The notes: generated by a model from the sequence alone, not told the origin. DNA of 49,598 nucleotides from Pseudopedobacter sp. (GCA_014378105.1 JACMOI010000080.1:1-49598); one strand, 5' to 3'. Shown: positions 28,501 through 36,148, counted from the first letter of the stretch. Numbers and translations: made by a program.

Positions 28501-30060
28501 ACTTGAAATATGCTGAGGACGATCTGACAAAACAGCCAAAGGAACGTCTGTACCCATAGAACCAATGGGTTCTTTACCATCTAAGGCCATTGGCTTAATA
28601 ATGGATTCTATATCCTCCCTGCTATATCCAAAAACTTTTTGATACCTGTAAACAGACTCTTTAGACATTCCCGTAAAAGAAACTCTTGGCTCTGGAAGTT
28701 CTTCTAATCTAATTTTATAATTTTCTAACCATGTGCCATAAGGTTGACGACCAGCTATTTTGTATTTAATCTCTTCATCAGTAATAATTTGACCATGTTC
28801 AATGTCTATTAAGAACATTTTACCTGGTTGTAATCTTCCTTTTCTGATGATTGTTTTTTCGTCTACAGCTAGTACACCAGCTTCTGATGCTACAATTACT
28901 CTATTATCATTGGTAATCACATATCGTAATGGACGGAGACCGTTTCTGTCTAAAATTGAACCTATTAATTTCCCGTTGGTGAAAGTTAATGCTGCTGGAC
29001 CATCCCATGGCTCCATTAAAGTAGCATGAAACTCGTAAAATGCTTTCTTGATTGGATCCATTGCTTCATTTCCATCCCAAGCTTCTGGCACTAACATCAT
29101 CATTACATGTGGCAGCGACCGACCAGAATGCATCAATATCTCAACTATATTGTCTAAACAAGCAGAATCTGATTGATTATTATCGATTACAGGTATAATC
29201 ATATCCATTTCTTCGCTAGTGAAGAAAGGAGAAACGTAGGATCTTAATCCAGCATAAAACCAATTTAAGTTACCTGTTAAAGTATTGATTTCTCCATTAT
29301 GAGAAATATAGCGGAAGGGCTGAGCTAGTCTCCATGATGGAAAAGTATTGGTAGAGAAACGCGAGTGAATCATTCCGAAAGCAGAAGTCAATCGCTCATC
29401 TTGCAAATCGTAATAATATTGACGAACTTGATAAGTGGTTAATTGACCTTTATAAACAATTACTCTGGATGATAGGGATGTAAAATAAAACTCTCCTTCC
29501 CCCTCAGCTAAAGTTTCATTTAAAGTTCTAGAGATTAATCTCCTTAATATATAAAGTTTACGTTCAAAATCATCGTTATCAATTATGTGCGGAGGTTTTC
29601 CTATAAAAATTTGCTTAACAGATGGCTCTACAGATCTTGAAGTTTCGCCGACTACATTAGAATTTACAGGAACTTTTCTATAACCTAAAACCGGAAGGTT
29701 TAACTTTTTAGCACAAGATTCTATTATTTTTCTTACTGCCTTTCTTGATGGAACATCCTTAGGCATAAACATCATACCTATACCATAATTTCCTGGTTCT
29801 TTTAAGTCGATTGCATGGATCATACATTCGTCTAAGAAAAACTCATGAGGAATTTGTATCATAATTCCAGCTCCATCACCACTATCTGGATCACACCCAC
29901 AAGCACCTCGGTGCTCCATATTTTCGAGCATAGTTAACGCATCAACTATGATTTGATGTGACTTTTTACCATTAATATTCGTGATAAATCCGGTACCACA
30001 GGCATCATGTTCAAACTTTGGATCGTATAAACCTTCTGGCTGTTGATTAAGTTGATTCAT
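25543..30060 (-). CDS. gltB: Glutamate synthase large (alpha) subunit
   Basis: Makes glutamate by hydrolysing glutamine, channelling ammonia and reducing the imine on FMN. 1505 aa. The class II amidotransferase cysteine is Cys21 (HDACGTGF), normally exposed by removal of the short propeptide. The FMN/synthase half contains NTGEGGEDEMRF, KPGEGGQLPGHKV and the 3Fe-4S cysteines CIMMRKCHLNTCPVG; the C-terminal beta-helix domain has GATSGGLFIRGQAGERF. It is the first gene of gltB-gltD. A 360-base non-coding region lies upstream. Confidence 0.97.
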   Translation of the reverse strand: MNQLNQQPEGLYDPKFEHDACGTGFITNINGKKSHQIIVDALTMLENMEHRGACGCDPDSGDGAGIMIQIPHEFFLDECMIHAIDLKEPGNYGIGMMFMPKDVPSRKAVRKIIESCAKKLNLPVLGYRKVPVNSNVVGETSRSVEPSVKQIFIGKPPHIIDNDDFERKLYILRRLISRTLNETLAEGEGEFYFTSLSSRVIVYKGQLTTYQVRQYYYDLQDERLTSAFGMIHSRFSTNTFPSWRLAQPFRYISHNGEINTLTGNLNWFYAGLRSYVSPFFTSEEMDMIIPVIDNNQSDSACLDNIVEILMHSGRSLPHVMMMLVPEAWDGNEAMDPIKKAFYEFHATLMEPWDGPAALTFTNGKLIGSILDRNGLRPLRYVITNDNRVIVASEAGVLAVDEKTIIRKGRLQPGKMFLIDIEHGQIITDEEIKYKIAGRQPYGTWLENYKIRLEELPEPRVSFTGMSKESVYRYQKVFGYSREDIESIIKPMALDGKEPIGSMGTDVPLAVLSDRPQHISSYFKQFFAQVTNPPIDPIRERLVMSLATFIGNNGNILDEDKMHCHCVTLQQPILKDNELEKLRSIDTGLFHAKTLQTYFKADGLLGSMQNGIDRLCRYAEDAVNDGFEVLILSDRAIDSEHAPIPSLLAVSAIHHHLIKKGLRGAVGLVVEAGDIWEVHHFACLLAFGATAINPYLALASIQALKEDKLETDLDEKILVKNYVKSVCDGLLKIFSKMGISTLQSYHGSQVFEILGINKQVVDQYFCGAVSRIGGLGLDELAREALFKHINGFKGDADQLLPEGGIYQWKRRGEAHLFNPTTVHLLQHATKMGDYHTYKKYASAVNNQKDKMYTLRGLLDFAKHLEPILIDAVESVESIMKRFATGAMSFGSISHEAHSTLAIAMNRIGGKSNTGEGGEDEMRFETMPNGDSMRSAIKQIASARFGVTINYLTNADELQIKMAQGAKPGEGGQLPGHKVDDWIAKVRHSTPGVGLISPPPHHDIYSIEDLAQLIFDLKNANRAARINVKLVSKAGVGTIAAGVAKAHADVILIAGYDGGTGASPMSSVKHAGLPWELGLAEAHQTLVKNKLRSRVVLQTDGQLKTGRDLAIAALLGAEEWGVATAALVAGSCIMMRKCHLNTCPVGVATQDPELRKLFSGRPEHVVNLFNFMAQELREIMAELGFKTINEMVGRVQFLKMKEGITHWKAKKLDFSAMLHPMIYPKGLTLYNSETQDHGMDDIIDWKLLAASKVALESKTPVFGTFQLKNTDRTVGTLLSNEIAKIYGSNGLPDNTINFKFSGSAGQSFGAFAAKGISFELEGEANDYVGKGLSGAQIAIYPAKESTFVPEDNIIVGNVVLYGATSGGLFIRGQAGERFAVRNSGATAVVEGVGDHGCEYMTGGKALIIGKTGRNFAAGMSGGIAWIYDIDGTFVDNCNREMVDLDPLNVKDEELIIKLLKKHDQLTQSAVAKFLVEHWNDESAKFIKVFPKEFKRVLAEKQQLESIY

Positions 30061-30420
30061 TAAAATTTATTTTAGTTTGGGTTTGGAGCTTTAAATTATG
30101 AATTTAATTTCAGCTGTAATAAATGAGTCGATTTTTTATGAAATCCTTAATATTTATACGAAAAAGGACGGTTATAAATTATAATTTTATTAAAAAATAG
30201 CGCTATTAATTATATAATTTTAAATTTTATCAGCTATAAAAGTTAAATTTATCATACTTATAAATCTCTAAAATCTTATTAAAACATCATTTTTAATTGA
30301 TTATATAAAAAAATATCAAAATTTAGACCGTTTCTTATTTTGGTATATATAATGCTTGCATAATAAAAAATTATGCTGATTTATATTTATTAACTTCGTC
30401 AAAAATAGAATTAGGTTCAA
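30061..30420. other. Non-coding region between divergent gltB and gmhB
   Basis: 360 bases, very AT-rich, with no credible reading frame. It holds a 12-base perfect palindrome AATAGCGCTATT at 30196-30207. Near the gmhB end two promoter-like boxes nearly abut: TAACTTCG (30391-30398, + strand, one mismatch to TAnnTTTG) for gmhB, and TATTTTTG on the minus strand (30407-30400), which could give gltB a leader of more than 300 bases. The length suggests regulation of gltB by nitrogen status, but no known riboswitch fold is recognised. Confidence 0.5.
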
Positions 30421-30906
30421 ATGGCAAGAGCAGTATTTTTAGATAGAGACGGTGTTATAAATAAAGAGTTAGGCGATTATGTTTGCCGTTTAGAGGATTT
30501 TCAAATTTTAACCCATAACTATGACTTCCTTCTTGAAATTCAGAAGCGTGGATACCTAATTTTAGTAGCTACCAATCAAGGAGGATTAGCTAAGGGATGG
30601 TATACAGTTGATGAGTTAAATAAAATGCATGATCACTTAAAAGCTGACTATGCTAAACATGGAATCACCATTACTAATATTTACTATTGTCCCCATCACC
30701 CCAATTTTACTGGACCATGTGATTGTAGAAAGCCAAAACCAGGAATGCTTTTACAAGGCGCTAAAGATTATCAATTAAACCCCTCTGAATGCTATTTTAT
30801 TGGCGATAAACCGACTGATGCAGAAGCCGCTGAGGCTGCTGGAATGACTGGAATTCAGGTAGCAATTGATCAACCGTTGGGTGAAATTTTACATTTAATC
30901 AAATAA
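30421..30906 (+). CDS. gmhB: D-glycero-D-manno-heptose 1,7-bisphosphate 7-phosphatase
   Basis: HAD-superfamily phosphatase in the ADP-heptose pathway for lipopolysaccharide core or surface glycans. 161 aa. The catalytic FLDRDGVIN lies at residues 6-14, VATNQGGLAKG gives the second motif, and a zinc-binding loop carries CPHHPNFTGPCDCRKPKPGM. GDKPTDAEAAEAAGM is the Mg-binding end. Related HisB-type phosphatases share this layout, so histidinol-phosphatase is the alternative, but the short length and loop favour GmhB. It is 54 bases upstream of the toxin-antitoxin pair. Confidence 0.88.
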   Translation: MARAVFLDRDGVINKELGDYVCRLEDFQILTHNYDFLLEIQKRGYLILVATNQGGLAKGWYTVDELNKMHDHLKADYAKHGITITNIYYCPHHPNFTGPCDCRKPKPGMLLQGAKDYQLNPSECYFIGDKPTDAEAAEAAGMTGIQVAIDQPLGEILHLIK

Positions 30907-30926
30907 TTTTTTTTATACAAATTAAA

Positions 30927-30945
30927 TTTGACTATTTTTGTCAAA
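30927..30945 (+). promoter_or_regulatory. Promoter and probable operator of the Xre-MNT/HepT pair
   Basis: The -7 box TATTTTTG (30933-30940) is embedded in an inverted repeat TTTGAC-N7-GTCAAA (30927-30945). A dimeric Xre-type protein bound there would cover the promoter, giving autoregulation. A shorter TTTG-N2-CAAA lies at 30951-30960, next to ATG 30961. Confidence 0.5.
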
Positions 30946-30960
30946 ATATATTTGTTCAAA

Positions 30961-31548
30961 ATGGAAACTTTTGGTAGTCTTATTAAAAATTTAAGAGAAA
31001 GCAAAAAATTACCGCTACGTGTTGTTTCTGCGTACTTGGACATTGATCAAGCTATTTTAAGTAAAATAGAAAGAGATTTGCGCAAAGCAAATCGGGATTT
31101 AGTGATTAAACTTTCTACTTATTTTGAAATTGATAAAAATGAGTTATTAGTAGCTTGGTTGTCAGACAAATTGGTTCTTGAGTTAGAGGATGAAGAAATA
31201 GCTTTAAAAGCTTTACAATTAGCCGAAGAAAAAGTAGTCTATCACACCAAAAAAGCATCTTCAATTAATATAATTGACTCTATAAAAAAAACATTAGCAT
31301 TTGATGGTAGAGTAAATATGGCTTGGTTGTTTGGATCAGTTGCTAGAGGTGAGGACAACCATAAAAGTGATATTGATTTGATGGTTGAGCTAAAAGATGA
31401 TAAAAAATATTCGATGTTTGATTTATTAGACTTAGAATATATTTTAGGAAAACCTATTAACCGCAAAATTGATTTAGTAGAAAAAGGCTATTTAAAAGAG
31501 TTTTCTCAACAATCTGCCGACAACGATTTTATAAAAATATATGGATAA
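30961..31548 (+). CDS. Xre helix-turn-helix fused to MNT nucleotidyltransferase (MntA-type antitoxin)
   Basis: 195 aa in two parts. Residues about 4-60 form an Xre-like helix-turn-helix (LIKNLRESKKLPLRVVSAYL, DQAILSKIERDLR). Residues about 105-190 form a minimal nucleotidyltransferase with LFGSVARGEDNHKSDIDL, the GS...DxD signature of MNT antitoxins. In characterised HEPN/MNT pairs the MNT protein adds AMP to a tyrosine of the HEPN toxin and silences it. Here the fused DNA-binding domain should also repress the operon. ATG 30961 was chosen because the frame upstream begins with TTG and overlaps the promoter. It overlaps the toxin gene by eight bases. Confidence 0.9.
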   Translation: METFGSLIKNLRESKKLPLRVVSAYLDIDQAILSKIERDLRKANRDLVIKLSTYFEIDKNELLVAWLSDKLVLELEDEEIALKALQLAEEKVVYHTKKASSINIIDSIKKTLAFDGRVNMAWLFGSVARGEDNHKSDIDLMVELKDDKKYSMFDLLDLEYILGKPINRKIDLVEKGYLKEFSQQSADNDFIKIYG

Positions 31549-31879
31549 GATATCTTTAAAAGAGAGAATTATCCATATTTCTAATGCCATTGAACTGATT
31601 GAAGAATTTGTTTCTGGAATTGATGAGGCAAATTTTTTGAGTGACATTAAACTTCAAAGCGCTGTACAATATCAATTTTTAATCATTGGAGAAGCTGTGA
31701 AATATTTAGACATTTCAATTTTGGAAAAATATTCTTACCCTTGGCACATTCCACGATCTTTTAGGAATTTTATTATTCACGAGTATCATGGTGTGAAAAT
31801 GGAGCGTATTTTTTATGCTGCTAACGATTTATTTGATTTAAAAACTAAGATTAAACTGATTTTGAAAAACGAGGTTTAA
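31541..31879 (+). CDS. HEPN-domain RNase toxin, HepT/DUF86 family
   Basis: 112 aa all-helical HEPN protein. The RNase motif R-x4-H-x-Y is complete: Arg75, His80 and Tyr82 within RSFRNFIIHEYHG. In the Shewanella HepT/MntA system the equivalent Tyr is the AMP-accepting site and Arg/His form the RNase centre. The WHIPRSF lead-in is typical of DUF86. The eight-base overlap with the antitoxin gene implies coupled translation. Its 3' end overlaps the convergent ypdA by four bases. The RNA target is unknown. Confidence 0.9.
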   Translation: MDKISLKERIIHISNAIELIEEFVSGIDEANFLSDIKLQSAVQYQFLIIGEAVKYLDISILEKYSYPWHIPRSFRNFIIHEYHGVKMERIFYAANDLFDLKTKIKLILKNEV

Positions 31880-32847
31880 CTAATTTTTTGTTCACTTAAA
31901 ATATTCTCAATAATTAAATCAGCATGTTCTCTGGAATTTTCTATAAACCATAAATGCGTATCCATACCGCCACAAACTACACCTGCTAGATACAAACCTT
32001 TTTTATTGGTTTCCATGGTTTGTGTATTATGTTGAGGGTATTTCTTTCCGTCGTTACTTAGCTCTACCCCTACTTTATCTAAAAAATCAAAATTGGGTTG
32101 ATAACCTGTTAAAGCCAAAACAAAATCATTTGCAATGGTTATTGTTCCATCCGGCGTTTCAATATCTACTTCGTTATTTCTTACTTCTTTAAGATTTGCA
32201 TTGAAATATGCTTTGATACTTCCTTCTTTAATCCTGTTAACTACATCAGGTCTTACCCAATATTTTACACGTTCACCAACTTCATCTCCACGAATTACCA
32301 TTGATACTTCGGCACCTTTACGGTAACATTCTAAAGCGGCATCTACGGATGAATTACTGGCACCTACTACCACAACTTTTTGCATGGCATAATAGTGTGG
32401 ATCATTGTAATAATGTGATACTTTAGATAAGCTTTCGCCGGGTATATTCATTAAAGCTGGCAAGTCATAAAAGCCGGTTGAAAGGACAATGTTATTAGCT
32501 TGATAATCTCCTTTTGATGTTTTGACCATAAAATTTTTACTTTTATCTACCTTTAAAACTTCTTCAAAAAGATGGATGTTTAATTCGAATTTTAAAGCTA
32601 TTCTTCTGTAATATTCTAGCGCTTCTGACCGAGTTGGTTTTGGATTATTTGATACGAATGGAACTCCACCAATCTCTAACTTTTCTGAAGTGGAGAAGAA
32701 AGTCATGTTTTGAGGATAGTTATATATCGAATTTACCAAGCATCCTTTTTCTATAATAAGATAGGTCAAACCAGCTTCTTTTGCTTTAATCCCGCAGGTT
32801 AAACCTATTGGTCCGCCGCCTATAATAATGATATCAAAATGTTTCAT
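31876..32847 (-). CDS. ypdA: YpdA-type bacillithiol disulfide reductase
   Basis: NADPH- and FAD-dependent oxidoreductase that in Firmicutes reduces bacillithiol disulfide; many Bacteroidota carry homologues. 323 aa. The N-terminal FAD motif IIIGGGPIGLTCG is at residues 6-18; the family-typical NYPQNMTFFSTSEKLEIGG follows, then the NADPH motif VVVGASNSSVDAA and C-terminal LAGVVCGGMDTHLWFIEN. It lacks the CxxC of thioredoxin reductase, as expected for YpdA. A TACTTTTG box lies upstream at 32908-32915. Confidence 0.9.
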   Translation of the reverse strand: MKHFDIIIIGGGPIGLTCGIKAKEAGLTYLIIEKGCLVNSIYNYPQNMTFFSTSEKLEIGGVPFVSNNPKPTRSEALEYYRRIALKFELNIHLFEEVLKVDKSKNFMVKTSKGDYQANNIVLSTGFYDLPALMNIPGESLSKVSHYYNDPHYYAMQKVVVVGASNSSVDAALECYRKGAEVSMVIRGDEVGERVKYWVRPDVVNRIKEGSIKAYFNANLKEVRNNEVDIETPDGTITIANDFVLALTGYQPNFDFLDKVGVELSNDGKKYPQHNTQTMETNKKGLYLAGVVCGGMDTHLWFIENSREHADLIIENILSEQKIS

Positions 32848-32907
32848 TTTAACTAATAAAGCCTAAACTAAAAATTTGTTTTTGATAACTAGTTTAATGA
32901 GATGGTA

Positions 32908-32915
32908 CAAAAGTA
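32908..32915 (-). promoter_or_regulatory. Bacteroidota -7 box for ypdA
   Basis: CAAAAGTA reads TACTTTTG on the minus strand (exact TAnnTTTG). The expected leader to ATG 32847 is about 50 bases. Confidence 0.45.
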
Positions 32916-32942
32916 AAAATGACCTTTGTTAAATAAACCTGA

Positions 32943-33038
32943 TTGCAACGGAAAGCCCACAATGTAGCGGAGCGAAATGAAGGACTTGTAGAGAAAAGCA
33001 GGGCTAGCGGTAAATAGCTGAAGTGAAGTTGCTTTTCT
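32943..33038. repeat. Candidate dispersed intergenic repeat element
   Basis: This stretch is richer in G and C than the DNA around it and has its own structure. TTGCAACGGAAAGC (32943-32956) recurs imperfectly as TTGTAGAGAAAAGC (32986-32999), and AGAAAAGCA (32992-33000) pairs with TGCTTTTCT (33030-33038). The wording resembles intergenic repeats I have seen in Sphingobacteriaceae genomes, but copy number cannot be tested from one window. Confidence 0.4.
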
Positions 33039-33046
33039 AATTAATT

Positions 33047-33496
33047 TTATCCTCTGAATTTATCAAGCAGACTGCTCAATTGTTGAGCTTCTTCATCGTT
33101 AATATTATTTTTAAGCCCTTCTATCATTGCATTTTCCATATGAACACTTTCTAAAAGTTTTAAACCTTTGTCGGTAATTTGGATGTCGACAGATCGGCGA
33201 TCTTTACGGTTGATGGATCGAGTTACTAAGTCTTTTTGGACCAATCTATCTACGATACGCGAGGCATCGCACATTTTATCGAGCATTCGCTCTTTAAGAA
33301 TATTTATGGTAGCTGGTTGTGGATGTTGACCACGTAAAATGCGTAAAATGTTAAATTGTTGGTTGGTGATGTTTGATTTATCTAACTCTACCTTAATGAG
33401 GTTATTTAGCCAATTATAAGTGTAAATTATGTTAATAGAAGCTTTATGGTAATTATTTGTAAACTTGGTACTTTTAATTTCTTTCTCAATCTCCAT
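33047..33496 (-). CDS. MarR-family transcriptional regulator
   Basis: 149 aa winged-helix repressor-type protein. The DNA-binding core runs from about NITNQQFNILRIL through KERMLDKMCDASRIVDRLV to the wing RSINRKDRRSVDIQITDKG, the conserved MarR wing pattern. Flanking helices would dimerise. The ligand is unknown; no partner gene shares its operon. The candidate repeat element separates it from ypdA. Confidence 0.92.
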   Translation of the reverse strand: MEIEKEIKSTKFTNNYHKASINIIYTYNWLNNLIKVELDKSNITNQQFNILRILRGQHPQPATINILKERMLDKMCDASRIVDRLVQKDLVTRSINRKDRRSVDIQITDKGLKLLESVHMENAMIEGLKNNINDEEAQQLSSLLDKFRG

Positions 33497-33511
33497 AACA
33501 GCTAATTTAAA

Positions 33512-33679
33512 TTAAATCTCCTTTTGCTGGTAATTTTTTTTATCAATTTTTTTCTTATAATTCCAAGGGCAATGTTTACAACCATTTTTACAGCAAAAAC
33601 CACGCTTTAAATGATGACTTTCTGTAAAAACAAAATTGCCATCTTCATTAATATAATAATCTTCCTGTTCTTTAAGCAT
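33512..33679 (-). CDS. DUF5522 cysteine-containing mini-protein
   Basis: 55 residues read directly from the minus strand. The sequence runs EDYYINEDGNFVFTESHHL, then GFCCKNGCKHCPWNY and a lysine-rich tail. The YYIN..G..VFTE..HL..G.CC.NGC.HCP pattern is the DUF5522 family; its four closely spaced cysteines suggest metal binding. The start codon directly abuts the stop of the MBL-fold gene upstream, so they are co-transcribed. Function is unknown. Confidence 0.88.
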   Translation of the reverse strand: MLKEQEDYYINEDGNFVFTESHHLKRGFCCKNGCKHCPWNYKKKIDKKNYQQKEI

Positions 33680-34615
33680 CTATAAAATTTTCACTTTTAA
33701 AGAGTTGCTAAAATATGTTTTTAACGAACTTCCGTCTCCATGAATTGTCCACACTTCCTTAGGTTCTACTTTTTTAATCGTTTGGAGGATATCATTCCAA
33801 TCTACATGATCCGAAATAAAAAGTGTTTCATCATTTCCTCTTTGTAGGTTTTCCCAGCCTGAGGCGAATATTTTTACAACTCCAGTCGCTTTATTATAAC
33901 TATCGAAAGTTAAAGGAGGCACCATATAGATTTGATTTTTTGAATTTTCTTTGAATGCTTTGCGCTGATAATGTTGAAAATTTCCCAAATCGATCCCTTC
34001 TGATTGATAAAGTTGATGCACTGGATGAATAGAATAATGTAAGGATATTTGTTTTTGAGGGCAATATCTATGAATAAGATTAGTGAGTCTTTGCGCTTTA
34101 CCTAAACCATAAACTCCCAATAAAATATTGCTTTCAATATCATTTAGTTTTTTGATTTCTTCATCAGGATTTGGATGTTGAGTTAGTGGGTTCGCAAATG
34201 TAGTTTCGGTAATCAACACATCAGCTTTACAAAATTCTATTGCTTCACAAGTTTCATCAGGCTGTAATTTATAATCTCCTGTAAACAGATAAATCACCCC
34301 GTCAAACTCCATCTTTATCATAGCAGAACCTAATATATGTCCTGCAGGTAAAAAGCTGAGTTTAACTTCACCTAATTGAAATTGTTGATGATAATTTATC
34401 GGATTAAAATATTTTGCCGCATTTTTCTTTAAACGAAGCTGCATAATTTTTTGTGTTTGGGGCGTACAATAAACATCCTGATTTCCAGGTCGAGCATGGT
34501 CTCCATGAGCATGAGAAATAACTGCTTTTGCAACTGGTATTAAAGGGTCGATATAAAAATCGCCATAAGAACAATATAGCCCTTCTGGCACTTTAATCAA
34601 AAAATCAGCTTTCAT
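33680..34615 (-). CDS. MBL-fold exonuclease-like protein (ligase-associated exonuclease type)
   Basis: 311 aa metallo-beta-lactamase fold protein. The metal motif SHAHGDHARPG is at about residue 34. FLPAGHILGSAMI and FTGDYKLQPD supply further ligands, and IHGDGSSLKTY is near the C-terminus. This order matches the DNA-ligase-associated exonuclease/mRNA 3'-end-processing-like family; no ligase gene is adjacent here. It overlaps coaE by 11 bases and abuts the DUF5522 gene. The nuclease activity is inferred from the family. Confidence 0.8.
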   Translation of the reverse strand: MKADFLIKVPEGLYCSYGDFYIDPLIPVAKAVISHAHGDHARPGNQDVYCTPQTQKIMQLRLKKNAAKYFNPINYHQQFQLGEVKLSFLPAGHILGSAMIKMEFDGVIYLFTGDYKLQPDETCEAIEFCKADVLITETTFANPLTQHPNPDEEIKKLNDIESNILLGVYGLGKAQRLTNLIHRYCPQKQISLHYSIHPVHQLYQSEGIDLGNFQHYQRKAFKENSKNQIYMVPPLTFDSYNKATGVVKIFASGWENLQRGNDETLFISDHVDWNDILQTIKKVEPKEVWTIHGDGSSLKTYFSNSLKVKIL

Positions 34616-35204
34616 TACTCAATATTAAAAGCTTTTTATGTAAATCTAGAACTTGATTGATGACTAATTCTTCTTCGTTATTTTGGATAAAAAAATCGGC
34701 CATTGCTTCTTTCTTTTCTTCTGAAAATTGATTTTTAATTATTTTCAATACTTTTTCTTTTGAGATTTGATCACGATTCATCACTCTCTTTATTCTTAAT
34801 TCTAATGGACAAGAAACTAAAATATTAAACTTGTTTTGTTGGTATGAACCACTCTCGAAAAGTAATGCGGCTTCTTTTAAAATGAAAGGAGATTTTTGTT
34901 GAGATGACCAACTTTCCATAGCTCTAAAAACTGCAGGATGAACAAAACTATTTAGTTTATTCAATTGATTAGTATCTTTAAAAACGATATCTGAAATGTA
35001 TTTTCGGTTTAGACTACCATCTTCAAAATAAGATGGAGCACCAAACTCCGATTTAATCTCTTCAACTAGAATTTTATCAGAAATCATCAACTTTTTAGCT
35101 TCATCATCTGCATAAAAAACTGGGATACCTAACAGTTCGAAAATATGGCAAACTGTCGTTTTTCCACTTCCTATTCCGCCTGTGACTCCAACTTTCAAAC
35201 TCAT
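34605..35204 (-). CDS. coaE: Dephospho-CoA kinase
   Basis: Phosphorylates the 3'-hydroxyl of dephospho-CoA, the last step of coenzyme A synthesis. 199 aa with P-loop GVTGGIGSGKTTV at residues 6-18, FYADDEAKKLM, the HPAVFRAM segment and the lid region RVMNRDQISKEKV. It overlaps the ybbR gene upstream by four bases and the MBL gene downstream by 11, so the three are one translational unit. Confidence 0.96.
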   Translation of the reverse strand: MSLKVGVTGGIGSGKTTVCHIFELLGIPVFYADDEAKKLMISDKILVEEIKSEFGAPSYFEDGSLNRKYISDIVFKDTNQLNKLNSFVHPAVFRAMESWSSQQKSPFILKEAALLFESGSYQQNKFNILVSCPLELRIKRVMNRDQISKEKVLKIIKNQFSEEKKEAMADFFIQNNEEELVINQVLDLHKKLLILSNES

Positions 35205-36148
35205 CTTTTGATCATGAAATTAACCTGTAAAGGATCTGTCCTTCTGATTCTAGTAAAAGCTCTCTTCTTTGTGATTTGGACAGGAAGTTGGTTCGCATTA
35301 TCGTATTTCCAAAGATTTAAATCTACCACCGCATCAAAATTATCTTCATGCACAATTGAATAATCAGAAAGTGAAACCATAAAAGTGATTTTAACTTTAT
35401 CTGGTACCAATTTTACATTCAAATACTGTTTGTTATTGATTACTTTGATAGGAATAAACAATACTTTTTCTGTAAACTGCTCCACTGGTATTTTAATCTC
35501 TGCATTTGCAGGGAAAATGATAATATTTGCTTCACCAGGCTTTTTTAAAGCAACTTTATCTAAAATGGTTGCTTTTATTTTCTTCATTACAAATGTATCG
35601 GTATCCCAATACTTTATTTTGTCTAAAACTTCTTGAGGGCCCGTTACGGTAACAAAGTCAGGCTTTAGTATAGTTTTAGCAGACTGTCCAAATTGATTTA
35701 CAAAATTTAAATCGTTAGATAATCTAATAGGAACTCTCTTAACTTTTCGAGTTGTAAAGTCAAAGTATAAAGTATCTGGCTTTACACTTCTAATTTTTTG
35801 ATCAGAAGAATATGAATTATTAATGCTGTACAATTGGTCGCTAAACGTAACAAAGTTTTTGCGTTCAAGGGCTTTTAAGTCTACTTTAACCTCTTTAGGA
35901 TAAAACCGAAGTTTTGTAAAAAGTAATTGCCACCCACTTCCTTGAATGTCTAATAAAACAGTGTCTGATTGTAATGGATTAAATGCTTTGTTTTGAGGTA
36001 GATTTTTGAAGTTAACCATAGCTTTCACTTGGTATTCGTATTTATTGGACAAAGCAAAAAACAGCCATGCTCCCACTGCTAAAATTAAGCAGGTGAAAAA
36101 TATACTGAGCTTTCTACGCTCAACTGCTGATAATTTGATTAAAGCCAT
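35201..36148 (-). CDS. YbbR-domain membrane-anchored protein
   Basis: 315 aa with one N-terminal membrane helix (about 13-31, IFFTCLILAVGAWLFFALS) and a beta-rich extracytoplasmic part with two or more YbbR-like repeats, for example FVTVTGPQEVLDKIKYWDTD. In Firmicutes the YbbR protein CdaR regulates a diadenylate cyclase; no such gene is adjacent here. It is first in the ybbR-coaE-MBL-DUF5522 unit and has its own promoter box. Confidence 0.82.
   Translation of the reverse strand: MALIKLSAVERRKLSIFFTCLILAVGAWLFFALSNKYEYQVKAMVNFKNLPQNKAFNPLQSDTVLLDIQGSGWQLLFTKLRFYPKEVKVDLKALERKNFVTFSDQLYSINNSYSSDQKIRSVKPDTLYFDFTTRKVKRVPIRLSNDLNFVNQFGQSAKTILKPDFVTVTGPQEVLDKIKYWDTDTFVMKKIKATILDKVALKKPGEANIIIFPANAEIKIPVEQFTEKVLFIPIKVINNKQYLNVKLVPDKVKITFMVSLSDYSIVHEDNFDAVVDLNLWKYDNANQLPVQITKKRAFTRIRRTDPLQVNFMIKR

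Noticed and set aside
30928-30960. TTG start for the Xre-MNT protein
   Set aside because: It lies inside the promoter and operator; ATG 30961 gives the normal Xre start.
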